Positions 42,371-50,395 of a stretch of 64,000 nt of DNA are shown piece after piece. A program made the translations under genes and the position numbers. This stretch comes from JACDAN01 sp963721345. GTDB lineage: Bacteria; Actinomycetota; Thermoleophilia; Gaiellales; Gaiellaceae. Each line of letters opens with the position of its first letter. Positions within the stretch are counted from its first letter, which is position 1. The stretch is taken from assembly GCA_963721345.1 (NCBI GenBank), contig CAVRIT010000002.1, forward strand, positions 59,391-123,390, written 5' to 3'. Below the pieces are notes generated by a model. That model saw only the letters and a program-made list of their open reading frames with translations, had not been told where the DNA came from and made no database searches.

Positions 42371-43818
42371 GCGGTCTCGAGGAAGCGGAGCACCTCGAGG
42401 ACGTCCTCCTCCGAGGTTGCGTGGTTGAGGACGCAGAAGCGGATCACCGTCCGGCCGTGGAGGATCGTCGTCGAGACCATCCCGCGGCGGGTCTCGATGA
42501 GCTTCTGGACGAGCCCCTGGTTGAGCGCGTCCAGCGCCGCCTCGTCCTCGATCCCGGCAGGCTTGCGGCGGAAGCAGAAGATCCCGAGGGCCGCCGGCAC
42601 GACGAGCTCGAGCTCGGCCGACTCCTCGACGTAGCGCTGCCCGAGCGCCGTCAGGTCGAGACAGCGGTCGATCGTCCGTCGGAAGGCGTCGAGCCCGAAG
42701 TACTGGAGCGAGAGCCACACCTTGAGTGCGCGCGACCGGCGTGACAGCTGGATGCCGACGTCGCTGAAGTTGATCTCGCGGTCGCCGGCGACCTCGGCAT
42801 CCCGCAGGTAGTCGGGCGCGATGTAGAAGGACTGCCGGAGCAGCTCGCGGTCGCGCACCAGGCAGCAGCCCGCCTCGAGCGGCTGATAGAGCCACTTGTG
42901 CGGGTCCAGCGTCATCGAGTCCGCGAGCGCCAGGCCGCGAAGCGTCTTCCGCCCGCGCTCGGTCAGCACGCCGAAGCCACCGTACGCCGCGTCCACGTGC
43001 AGCCAGAGATCGCGCTCGGCGCAGAGGGCCGCGAGGTCGGGAAGCGGGTCGACGGAGCCCGTGTTCGTGGTGCCGGCGTTCGCGACGACGAAGAACGGGC
43101 GCCGTCCGCCGGTGATGTCCTCCTCGATCGCCCGCTCGAGCTCGTCGATCCTGATCCTGAACTCGGAGTCGACCGGGACGATCCGCACGTGCTCGGACGG
43201 GAACCCGAGCACGCGCGTGGCTCGCAACACCGACGAGTGCGCCTGCGTCGAGGTGTAGATCGTCCCGGCGTGACGGCGCGGCCCGAGCTTTGCGTCCGCC
43301 GCCGCCGCCAGCGCCGTCATGTTCGCTGCGGAGCCGCCGCTGAGGAGGATCCCGCCGGCGGTGTCCGGGTAGCCGACCCACTGGCGGAACCAGTCGATTA
43401 CGACGAGCTCGATCTCGCTCGGGCCCGCCGACTCCAGCCATGCACCCTGGTAGATGTTGAAGCCCGTCGCCAGCATGTCGCCGATGACGCTCGGCCAGGT
43501 GGGCGAGGTCGGGATGTAGGCGAAGAAGCGCGGATGGTCGCCGCGGCTCATGTACGGGAGTACGTCGGTCGTCAGCCGTTCGACGAGTGTCTCGAACGGG
43601 ACGGGTTCCTCGGGCGGGGCTTCGTGGAGGCGCCGCTCCATCTCCTCCTTCGTCGCCGTCTCGATCACCGGCTGGTCCGCGAGCGTCGCGAACCGGTCGA
43701 CGAGGAGATCGATTGCGCGGTAGCCGATCGCCCGCATCGTCTCGGCGTCGACGGCGAGCGGGTCGCCACCGGTTTCCGGCAAGGCAGGCCGGCGCGCGTG
43801 TTCAGACCCCGGTTCCAC
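42367..43818 (-). CDS. PLP-dependent aromatic-L-amino-acid-decarboxylase family protein
   Basis: 483 residues from GTG 43818. The N-terminal DHPRFFAYIPTSPTWPSVIGDML and AWLESAGPSEIELVVIDW, the AAYGGF loop and the PLP lysine in TLDPHKWLYQPL mark the group II decarboxylase fold (DOPA/tyrosine/tryptophan decarboxylase-like). The substrate may be an aromatic amino acid or glutamate; residues fixing it cannot be told by eye. It converges on the agmatinase gene with a 4-base overlap of ends. Confidence 0.87.
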   Translation of the reverse strand: MEPGSEHARRPALPETGGDPLAVDAETMRAIGYRAIDLLVDRFATLADQPVIETATKEEMERRLHEAPPEEPVPFETLVERLTTDVLPYMSRGDHPRFFAYIPTSPTWPSVIGDMLATGFNIYQGAWLESAGPSEIELVVIDWFRQWVGYPDTAGGILLSGGSAANMTALAAAADAKLGPRRHAGTIYTSTQAHSSVLRATRVLGFPSEHVRIVPVDSEFRIRIDELERAIEEDITGGRRPFFVVANAGTTNTGSVDPLPDLAALCAERDLWLHVDAAYGGFGVLTERGRKTLRGLALADSMTLDPHKWLYQPLEAGCCLVRDRELLRQSFYIAPDYLRDAEVAGDREINFSDVGIQLSRRSRALKVWLSLQYFGLDAFRRTIDRCLDLTALGQRYVEESAELELVVPAALGIFCFRRKPAGIEDEAALDALNQGLVQKLIETRRGMVSTTILHGRTVIRFCVLNHATSEEDVLEVLRFLETA

Positions 43819-43868
43819 GTTCTCGAATCATCCCTATCGCGTCGGATTCCTGCAATCGTTCGCGCCGA

Positions 43869-45527
43869 ATGGGCCGGGTTCTCGAGGCGCTTCGCGCCGC
43901 CGTCGACGCCGGACGCAATCGCGATCTCCTGCGCCTCGAGCTGGCCTGGCTCGGCGCGATCACGGGCGAGTTCGCTTACGCCGTCGCCATCTCGATCTAC
44001 GCCTACCGGTTGGACGGCGCGACGGCGGTCGGGCTCGTCTGGCTCGCCCGGATGATCCCGGCTGCGTTCGCCGCGCCGGTGCTGGCGATGCTCGGCGACC
44101 GCTACCCGCGCGAACGCGTCCTGCTCGTCGGCAACCTCGTCCGCTTCCTGGCGACGGCGCTGTCGGCCCTCGCCGTCTGGCTGGAGACGCCGGCCGTCCC
44201 GGTCTACGTTCTCGCCGTCGTCGTGGCGATCGCCTCCACGGCCTTCTGGCCCGCGCAGGCAGCGTTGCTTCCCGCGGTCGCCCGGACACCGCGCGAGTTG
44301 ACCGCCGCCAACACCGCCTCGAGCATGCTCGAGGGCATCGGCAGTTTCGTCGGGCCGGCGGCGTGCGGGGCGCTCCTGGCCCTCACCTCGATCGAGCTCG
44401 CCTTCGCCGCAACTGCGCTGAGCTTTCTTTGGGCCGCGGGGCTGACGGTCCGCATCGAGGTCCCTCCTGCTGAGCGGCGACCGCTCGGCGGGCTGGGCCG
44501 CATCGGCTCGGAGCTCCTCGCCGGCTTCCGGACGGCGATCGGCGACCGCAAGGTCGGGCTGCTCGTCGGCGTGTACACAGCCTGGGCGCTCGTCACCGGC
44601 GCGCTGAATGTCCTGATCGTGGTCGCGGCGATCGAGCTACTCGGGCTCGGTGAGGGCGGCGTCGGGGTGCTGAACGCGGCGATCGGCGTCGGCGGCGTCG
44701 TCGGGGCGCTGGCGACTTTCGCCCTCGCGGGCTCGGGGCGATTCGGCCGATTGCTCGCGCTCGGCATGGCGGTCTGGAGCCTTCCGATCGCGCTACTCGG
44801 GTTCTGGCCCGAGGCTGCCGCCGCGGTTGCGCTCCTCGCGCTGCTCGGGCTCGGCAACGTCATCCTCGACGCGTCAGGCCTGACGCTCCTTCAGCGCGTC
44901 GTGCCCGACGAGGTCCTCGCGCGCGTCCTCGGTGTGATCGAGGGACTGTGGGTGGGCGGCGTGGGGGTGGGGGCGGCGCTCGTCCCGCCGCTGATCGCCG
45001 TCGCGGGCATCCGGGGAGCGCTGATCGCCACCGGGCTCGTCCTGCCGCTGATCGCAGTGCTTGCGCTTGGATCACTTCGCGCGCTCGACGCCGAGGCGAC
45101 CGTGTCGACGGCGGACGTCGAGCTCCTTCGCAGCCTCCCGCTCTTCTCGCCGCTGCCGCCGGCCGCGATCGAGCGGCTGGCCGCGTCGCTCGAGCCCCTC
45201 GCGGCCGAGCCCAGCCGCGAGATCATCCGGGAAGGGGAACGCGGCGATCGCTTCTATGTCGTGCGGGACGGAACGGTCGAGGTCGAGGCGGATGGGGTTC
45301 GCGTCGGCACCTTCGGGCCCGGCTATTTCTTCGGTGAGATCGCGCTCCTCCGGGACGTGCCGCGAACGGCGACGGTTCGCGCCGTGACGCCCGCGCAGCT
45401 CGTCGCGCTCGACCGCAACGAGTTCCTGGCCGCGGTGACGGGTCACGCGCCGAGCGCGCGGGCCGCCGAGGACGTGGTCAGTGCGAGGCTGTCGGGCCTC
45501 GGCCGGCCGGCGCTCCGCCGCGTTTGA
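43869..45527 (+). CDS. MFS transporter fused to a cyclic-nucleotide-binding domain
   Basis: 552 residues. Residues ~20-410 form an MFS_3-type transporter with about twelve helices (MLGDRYPRERVLLVGN after helix 2). Residues ~420-540 are a CNMP-binding domain: LPLFSPLPPAAIERLA, IREGERGDRFYVVRDG, and the phosphate-binding cassette FGEIALLRDVPRTATVRA with its Gly-Glu and Arg. The Arg that holds the cyclic phosphate is present, so the domain probably binds cAMP or cGMP and gates or modulates transport. No separate regulator lies nearby. The substrate is unknown. Confidence 0.88.
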   Translation: MGRVLEALRAAVDAGRNRDLLRLELAWLGAITGEFAYAVAISIYAYRLDGATAVGLVWLARMIPAAFAAPVLAMLGDRYPRERVLLVGNLVRFLATALSALAVWLETPAVPVYVLAVVVAIASTAFWPAQAALLPAVARTPRELTAANTASSMLEGIGSFVGPAACGALLALTSIELAFAATALSFLWAAGLTVRIEVPPAERRPLGGLGRIGSELLAGFRTAIGDRKVGLLVGVYTAWALVTGALNVLIVVAAIELLGLGEGGVGVLNAAIGVGGVVGALATFALAGSGRFGRLLALGMAVWSLPIALLGFWPEAAAAVALLALLGLGNVILDASGLTLLQRVVPDEVLARVLGVIEGLWVGGVGVGAALVPPLIAVAGIRGALIATGLVLPLIAVLALGSLRALDAEATVSTADVELLRSLPLFSPLPPAAIERLAASLEPLAAEPSREIIREGERGDRFYVVRDGTVEVEADGVRVGTFGPGYFFGEIALLRDVPRTATVRAVTPAQLVALDRNEFLAAVTGHAPSARAAEDVVSARLSGLGRPALRRV

Positions 45528-45528
45528 G

Positions 45529-45753
45529 CTACTCCTCGAGCTCGACGAGGAGGGCACCGCCCGCGACGCGATCGCCCTCCGCGACGTGGACGGCCTTGAC
45601 GACCGCGTCGTAGGGCGAAACGACCGGCGTCTCCATCTTCATCGCCTCGAGCACGATCAGCGGCTGGCGGTGCGCGACGCGGTCGCCCTCCTTGGCGAGC
45701 ACGCGGATCACCGTTCCGGGCATCGGCGCGGTCAGCGTGCTCTGCTCCGACAT
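45529..45753 (-). CDS. Biotin carboxyl carrier domain, probably the C-terminus of the next gene
   Basis: From ATG 45753 this gives 74 residues, a lone biotinyl domain: TAPMPGTVIRVLAKEGDRV, then the biotinylated lysine in EAMKMETP and a closing VAEGDRVAGGALLVELEE. It overlaps the biotin carboxylase frame by 22 bases. Reading further upstream in this frame gives a Pro/Ala linker (SPPDVDEAAGAASGD) that joins the carboxylase if one C is added to the C6 run at 45801-45806. A fused alpha subunit broken by a base loss is therefore likely; separate, coupled subunits remain possible. Confidence 0.75.
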   Translation of the reverse strand: MSEQSTLTAPMPGTVIRVLAKEGDRVAHRQPLIVLEAMKMETPVVSPYDAVVKAVHVAEGDRVAGGALLVELEE

Positions 45754-47147
45754 GTCCCCGCTCGCTGCACCCGCGGCTTCGTCGACGTCCGGCGGTGAGT
45801 GGGGGGAGGCGGCGGGAGGTTCAGCCGCCAGGTGCCGTCCCACGGGCCGCTCGGGAGGCGAAGCGGCGGCTCGGAGAGCGGCGGATAGTCCGTGAGGAAC
45901 GCGGTGGTCGTTCTTCCGGCGAGCACCGCTTGGTGCGAGACGAGCCACCGCAGGAATGGGAGGTTCGTTGTGACGCCGACGACCTCCGTCTCGGCGAGAG
46001 CGTCTCGAAGCCGCGCGAAGGCCTCGTCGCGCGTCGGGCCGTGCGCGATCAGCTTCGCGATCATCGGGTCGTACGAGACGGGGACCTCGTCGCCCTCCTC
46101 GACGCCGGCGTCGACGCGGATCCCGCGTGGCAGCCTGAGCCGCTCGAGCCGGCCTGCCTGCGGGAGGAATGTGCGTGGATCCTCGGCGTAGAGCCGCACT
46201 TCCACGGCGTGGCCGTCGAAGCGAACATCGCCGACCTGCAGCGGCTCGCCCGCCGCGACCCGGAGCTGCTCGGCGACGAGATCGACCCCCGTGACGAGCT
46301 CGGTGACCGGGTGCTCGACCTGGATCCGGCCGTTGAGCTCGAGCATGTAGAAGTCGCGACCGGAGAGCATGAACTCGGCCGTCCCTGCACTTCGGTAGCC
46401 GATTGCCTGGGCGAAGCGCACGGCCGCGTCGCTCATCGCCGCGCGCAGCGACGGGTCGAGCGCGACGGACGGCGACTCCTCCAGCACCTTCTGGTGGCGC
46501 CGCTGGACCGAGCACTCGCGCTCGCCGAGCGAGACCACCGTGCCCTGCCCGTCGCCGAGGAGCTGGATCTCGACGTGGCGCGGCCGCTCGACGTAGCGCT
46601 CGAAGAAGACACGGTCGTCGCCGAACGCGGCCTCCGCCTCGCGCTGGGCCGCGTCTCGTGCGTCCTCGAGCTCCGCGGGCTCACGGACGACGCGCATGCC
46701 CCGCCCGCCGCCGCCGGCCGCCGCCTTGATCATCAGCGGATAGCCGATCTCGTCAGGTTCGCCGGTCGGGACGACGGGAACGCCCGCCTCGCCCGCGATC
46801 CGCTTCGCCTCCAGCTTGTCGCCGCCGAGGCGCAGCGCCTCGGGAGTCGGACCGACGAAGACCAGGCCCGCCGCCTCCACCGCCTCGGCGAAGTCCGGGT
46901 TCTCCGCCAGGAAGCCGTAGCCCGGATGGATCGCGTCGGCGCCGGACTGCTTCGCCGCGCGGATGTGCTCCTCCGAATGCAGGTAGCTCGCGATCGCCAC
47001 CACCTCGTCGGCAGAGCGGGCGTGCAGGGACTCGCGGTCGTCCGGCGCCGCGACGGCCACGGTCGAGATTCCGGCGTCGCGGCAGGCGCGGAAGATGCGC
47101 ACCGCGATCTCGCCGCGGTTCGCTACGAGGAGCTTCTGGATCGCCAC
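45732..47147 (-). CDS. Biotin carboxylase subunit of an acyl-CoA carboxylase
   Basis: 471 residues from GTG 47147 (KLLVANRGEIAVRIFRACRD). The ATP-grasp domain has the loop KAAAGGGGRGMRVV, then FFERYVERPRHVEIQLLGD and the catalytic FYMLELNGRIQVEHPVTE. The last ~25 residues (THRRTSTKPR onward) lie after the C6 run and look like out-of-frame noise. ATP-dependent carboxylation of biotin on the carrier domain would feed the carboxyltransferase encoded at 52.0-53.6 kb. Sequence resembles acetyl/propionyl/methylcrotonyl-CoA carboxylase alpha chains. The start overlaps the MFS gene by 25 bases. Confidence 0.88.
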   Translation of the reverse strand: MAIQKLLVANRGEIAVRIFRACRDAGISTVAVAAPDDRESLHARSADEVVAIASYLHSEEHIRAAKQSGADAIHPGYGFLAENPDFAEAVEAAGLVFVGPTPEALRLGGDKLEAKRIAGEAGVPVVPTGEPDEIGYPLMIKAAAGGGGRGMRVVREPAELEDARDAAQREAEAAFGDDRVFFERYVERPRHVEIQLLGDGQGTVVSLGERECSVQRRHQKVLEESPSVALDPSLRAAMSDAAVRFAQAIGYRSAGTAEFMLSGRDFYMLELNGRIQVEHPVTELVTGVDLVAEQLRVAAGEPLQVGDVRFDGHAVEVRLYAEDPRTFLPQAGRLERLRLPRGIRVDAGVEEGDEVPVSYDPMIAKLIAHGPTRDEAFARLRDALAETEVVGVTTNLPFLRWLVSHQAVLAGRTTTAFLTDYPPLSEPPLRLPSGPWDGTWRLNLPPPPPTHRRTSTKPRVQRAGTCRSRAR

Positions 47148-48256
47148 AGGAGCGCAAACGTAAGCAGGCAGGCCGTCGCCAGGAGCAGGTAGGGCACGGC
47201 ATCGCTCGTCACCTCGGCGAGCGCGCCCCCACCGGCCGAGCCGAGTGCGTGGCCCGGCGCCCACGCGAGGTTGACGACCGCGAAGGCGTAGGCGTACTGG
47301 AGGCCGACGCGCTCAGCCTCGTTCGACAGCAGGGACATCGCGGGCGTCCAGAAGCTGCCGAACGAGAGTCCGGCGAAGACGACCAGCGCGGCGAGGACGT
47401 AGACGCTCGTCGGCCACGGCAGGAGCATGGCGACGATCGCTCCGGCGAGCACGGAGACCCTCATCGGCCGGAACGGACCGACGCGGTCCGAGATCCGCCC
47501 GACGATCGGGTTCGCCACTGCTTCGAGCGCGGCCGTGCCGAGCCAGAGCGCGCCGATCGCCGCGGCGCCCCAGCCGAGATCCTCGAGGCGAAGCGGGGCG
47601 AGCACGCCCAGCGTCCCGAAGAAGATCGCGGGGAGGCCGACGAGCCAGATGCCGAGCATGATCCGCCGTCCCCGGAGCGCGTTGAGGAGCGCGCTGAACG
47701 GCTGAGGGTCTCCGCGCGGCGGGGCGGGGGTGGCGAGCGCCCAGAGAGCGAGGCCGACCGCGGCGAGCCCCGCCGCGCCGAACGCGACTGCCTGGCCCAC
47801 CACCGCGGCCGCCGCGCCGAGGACGGGCCCGAAGAGCGCGCCGACGATCGCCGCCGCCATCGCCGAGCCGATCGTCTGGCCGCGGCGCTCCGGCGCCGTC
47901 TCGCTGACGAGCCACGCCAGGCCGGCAGTCCACGCCAGTGCGCTTCCCATCCCCTGGACGAAACGGGATGCGTCGAGCAGCCAGATCGAGTCGGCGGTGG
48001 CGAAGACGAAGGTCGTCACGGCGATGACGACGAGCCCGATGACGGCCGTCGTGCGGGCGCCGAGCCTCGACACCGCGATCCCGCTCGGGAGGCCGGCGAC
48101 GAGCGCCCCCGCGGGGTAGGCGGCGGAAAGAACCCCGGCGCCGGCCTTCGACAGGTCGAATTCGTCGGCGTAGTCCGGCAGGAGCGGCGTCAGCGCCGCG
48201 AAGAACATCGTGTCGACGAAGACGATGCCGCCGACGAGCAGCAGGAGCTTCCGCAA
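47123..48256 (-). CDS. MFS transporter
   Basis: 377 residues from TTG 48256, with about twelve membrane helices. The opening LLLVGGIVFVDTMFFAALTPLLPDY and the A-motif-like GLPSGIAVSRLGARTTAVIG resemble DHA1-type drug or sugar efflux proteins. The second A-like motif is NPIVGRISDRVGPFRPMR. The substrate is unknown. It precedes and overlaps the biotin carboxylase gene, so they share a transcript. Confidence 0.8.
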   Translation of the reverse strand: MRKLLLLVGGIVFVDTMFFAALTPLLPDYADEFDLSKAGAGVLSAAYPAGALVAGLPSGIAVSRLGARTTAVIGLVVIAVTTFVFATADSIWLLDASRFVQGMGSALAWTAGLAWLVSETAPERRGQTIGSAMAAAIVGALFGPVLGAAAAVVGQAVAFGAAGLAAVGLALWALATPAPPRGDPQPFSALLNALRGRRIMLGIWLVGLPAIFFGTLGVLAPLRLEDLGWGAAAIGALWLGTAALEAVANPIVGRISDRVGPFRPMRVSVLAGAIVAMLLPWPTSVYVLAALVVFAGLSFGSFWTPAMSLLSNEAERVGLQYAYAFAVVNLAWAPGHALGSAGGGALAEVTSDAVPYLLLATACLLTFALLWRSRSSS

Positions 48257-48306
48257 GAGCTAGCGGCCGGCGCGTGCCGAAAGTTGGTGTTCTCGACGGA
48301 GGGGCG

Positions 48307-48312
48307 TAGGGT
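48307..48312 (+). promoter_or_regulatory. -10 box before the DUF6636-like gene
   Basis: TAGGGT lies 24 bases before the GTG at 48337. A GGGAGA segment closer to the start may serve as ribosome site. Confidence 0.3.
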
Positions 48313-48336
48313 GCATTTTGTCTATCGGGAGACAAC

Positions 48337-48855
48337 GTGCGGCGCAAGCTCGCGGTTGTAGGCATGGGGGCAGTGGCGGCAGCGCTAGCGGCAGTGAGCG
48401 CGCACGCGGTCTCGGGCACGAACGTGATCACGACGTTCGCCGGCACGACGTCCGGCTTCTCGGCGGCGAAGCCCATCAAGAACGGCTTCTTCAAGACGCC
48501 GTCCGGGAACATCGTCTGTTACCACTCTCCGGGCCCACGGGATCTGCCGCGGGCGTTCCTGGAATGCGTGGTCAGGAGCGGGCTGAAGCCCGCACCACCA
48601 CGCCGCCCATGCCGAGAGGGCGGCTACGCCGGGGACCGAGTCCAGCTGCTCGCGACTGGGCGCACCGCTGTGCCCGCGTGTGCCGGCGACCCCGGCGCGG
48701 CGGTCGGGCTCCAACTCGGGGCACGCGTGCTCGGCTACGGCAAGACTTGGAGCGGCGGCGGCCTGAGCTGTCGGTCAGCCTTCTCGGGGTTGACGTGCCG
48801 CAACACAAGCGGTCACGGCTTCTTTCTCAGCCGCGCACGCTGGCGACGCTTCTAG
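48337..48855 (+). CDS. Secreted DUF6636-like protein
   Basis: 172 residues with a signal peptide (RRKLAVVGMGAVAAALAAVSAHA). The mature part has KNGFFKTPSGNIVCYHSPGP, LECVVRSGLKPAPPRRPC and CRSAFSGLTCRNTSGHGFFLSRA. The FxTPSGNIxCY pattern and paired cysteines match DUF6636-type exported proteins of actinobacteria. Six cysteines suggest three disulfides. No function is known. Its end overlaps the convergent enoyl-CoA hydratase by 4 bases. Confidence 0.72.
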   Translation: MRRKLAVVGMGAVAAALAAVSAHAVSGTNVITTFAGTTSGFSAAKPIKNGFFKTPSGNIVCYHSPGPRDLPRAFLECVVRSGLKPAPPRRPCREGGYAGDRVQLLATGRTAVPACAGDPGAAVGLQLGARVLGYGKTWSGGGLSCRSAFSGLTCRNTSGHGFFLSRARWRRF

Positions 48856-49574
48856 TCACGCTCGAGGAAGGCCCGTAGGCCTTTCTGCCCCTCCTCGCTC
48901 GCGCGCAGGCGGGCGGCGATCTGCGCCGCCTCGTCGCCGCCGGGGCGTGCGCGCACGAGCTTCTTGGCCTCGCGGGTCGCGAGCGGCTTCGAGGTCAGCA
49001 GCTCCCCGACAGCTCTTTCGACTGCCGCATCGAGGTCGCCGGTCACCTCGCTGACGAGGCCGATCCGGAGCGCCGTCTGCGCGTCGAAGCGCTCGCCGGT
49101 GAGGAAGTAGCGGCGCGCTGCCTCGCCGATCCTCGGCAGGACGAACGGCGAGATCACCGCGGGGATGATCCCGAGCTTCACCTCGGAGAAGCCGAACACG
49201 GCGTCCTCCGCGGCGATCCCGACGTCGAGGCAGGCCGCGACACCCGAGCCGCCGCCGAGCGCGTGGCCCTGGATCCGCCCGACGACCGGCGCGGGGCAGG
49301 TGTCGATCGCATCCATCATCCGGTACAGGCGGAGCGCGTCCTCGACGTTCTCGTCGTAGGAGAGGTCGATCGCCGAGCGCTGCCACTCGACGTCGGCGCC
49401 CGCGCAGAAGCTCGGGCCGTCCCCGGCGAGGACGACGACGCGTGCGTCACCGACGTCCGAGAACGCCTCGTGCAGCTCCCGGATCAGCTCCGCGTCGAAG
49501 GCGTTCCGGCGCTCGGGCTTGGCCAGCGTGATGCGCAGCACCGGTCCGTCGCGCTCGATCCGGAGGCCCGCCAT
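48852..49574 (-). CDS. Enoyl-CoA hydratase/isomerase family protein
   Basis: 240 residues of the crotonase fold. The oxyanion-hole segments are SFCAGADVEWQ and GHALGGGSGVAACLDVGIA. FGFSEVKLGIIPAVISPFV holds one expected catalytic Glu (SEVKLG) while the other Glu position is less clear. The closest pattern is methylglutaconyl-CoA hydratase (LiuC type), which fits the nearby carboxylase genes. A TAAGCT box precedes the ATG by 9 bases. Confidence 0.85.
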   Translation of the reverse strand: MAGLRIERDGPVLRITLAKPERRNAFDAELIRELHEAFSDVGDARVVVLAGDGPSFCAGADVEWQRSAIDLSYDENVEDALRLYRMMDAIDTCPAPVVGRIQGHALGGGSGVAACLDVGIAAEDAVFGFSEVKLGIIPAVISPFVLPRIGEAARRYFLTGERFDAQTALRIGLVSEVTGDLDAAVERAVGELLTSKPLATREAKKLVRARPGGDEAAQIAARLRASEEGQKGLRAFLERD

Positions 49575-49583
49575 CGCGGTGGG

Positions 49584-49593
49584 AGCTTATTGT
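49584..49593. promoter_or_regulatory. Overlapping divergent -10 boxes, enoyl-CoA hydratase and DapA-like gene
   Basis: In the 26-bp gap, TAAGCT (minus strand, 49589 to 49584) ends 9 bases before ATG 49574. TATTGT (plus strand, 49588-49593) ends 7 bases before ATG 49601. The boxes overlap by two bases. Confidence 0.45.
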
Positions 49594-49600
49594 CGGGGCC

Positions 49601-50395
49601 ATGCTCCGCGGAAACCTGGCCGCCGCGATCACGCCGCTCCGCGACGGCGGCGAGGCGCTGGACGAGAAGGCGTTCGCGCCCTACGTCGACTTCCTCGTCG
49701 AGGGCGGGCTCGACGGCATGCTCGCGCTCGGGACGACCGGCGAGGGGATTCTGCTCTCGCTGGACGAGCGGAAGCGCGCCGCCGAGCTCTTCATCGAGTC
49801 CGCCCGGAAGCGCTTCCAGGTCGCCGTCCACTGCGGCGCGCAGACGACGCGCGACACGGCCGAGCTCGCGCGGCACGCGGCGGAGTCGGGCGCCGACGCC
49901 GTCGCCGTGATCGGCCCGCCGTACTACGTCCTGGACGAGGAAGCGATCTACCGGCACTTCGCGGCGGCCGCCGAGGCCGCCGGCCCGCTCCCGTTCTACC
50001 TCTACGAGTTCAAGGGGCCGGCGCGCTACTCGATCCCGAGGTCTGTGATCGAGCGGCTGGGCGGCCGTGTCGCCGGGCTGAAGGTCTCCAACCAGCCGTG
50101 GGAAGCGGTCGAGCCGTACCTGATCGAAGGGCTGGACGTCTTCATCGGCGCCGAGACGCTCGTCGAGCAGGGGCTGGAGGCCGGAGCGGCCGGAAGCGTG
50201 TCCGGCCTCGCGGCGGCGTTTCCGGAAGGCGGCCCGGAGAAGCGCGCGGTACTGGAGCGCTACCCGTTCCAGGCGGCGCTGAAGGTCGTCCTCGGGTGGC
50301 GCGGCCTGCCCGTTCGGGAGGACGTCCGGGCGCCGCTGCGCACGCTCACCGCGGACGAGCGAGGCGAGCTCGTCGAATGGCTCGAATCGTCGTAG
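49601..50395 (+). CDS. Dihydrodipicolinate-synthase-family aldolase/lyase
   Basis: 264 residues, a TIM barrel of the DapA/NAL class. LALGTTGEGILLSLDERKRA holds the substrate-binding TTGE loop. The Tyr of the triad is in FYLYEF, and the Schiff-base lysine is in VAGLKVSN (about residue 160). True DapA is somewhat longer (~290) and this one sits beside an FAD oxidase, so it may act on another 2-keto acid (e.g. KDG- or hydroxyproline-type). Its last 19 bases overlap the FAD oxidase gene. Confidence 0.83.
   Translation: MLRGNLAAAITPLRDGGEALDEKAFAPYVDFLVEGGLDGMLALGTTGEGILLSLDERKRAAELFIESARKRFQVAVHCGAQTTRDTAELARHAAESGADAVAVIGPPYYVLDEEAIYRHFAAAAEAAGPLPFYLYEFKGPARYSIPRSVIERLGGRVAGLKVSNQPWEAVEPYLIEGLDVFIGAETLVEQGLEAGAAGSVSGLAAAFPEGGPEKRAVLERYPFQAALKVVLGWRGLPVREDVRAPLRTLTADERGELVEWLESS

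Noticed and set aside
40757..43441. 894-codon open frame on the minus strand
   Set aside because: Crosses SCP2, DUF2269-like and agmatinase genes in antisense and the PLP decarboxylase in another frame. Composition is Arg/Ala-rich with no domain.
1053..47147. Programmed ribosomal frameshifting at the five frame breaks
   Set aside because: The sites share no slippery motif or downstream structure and fall in unrelated housekeeping enzymes. Only the C6 run at 45801-45806 could be a slip site, and it is better explained as an error.
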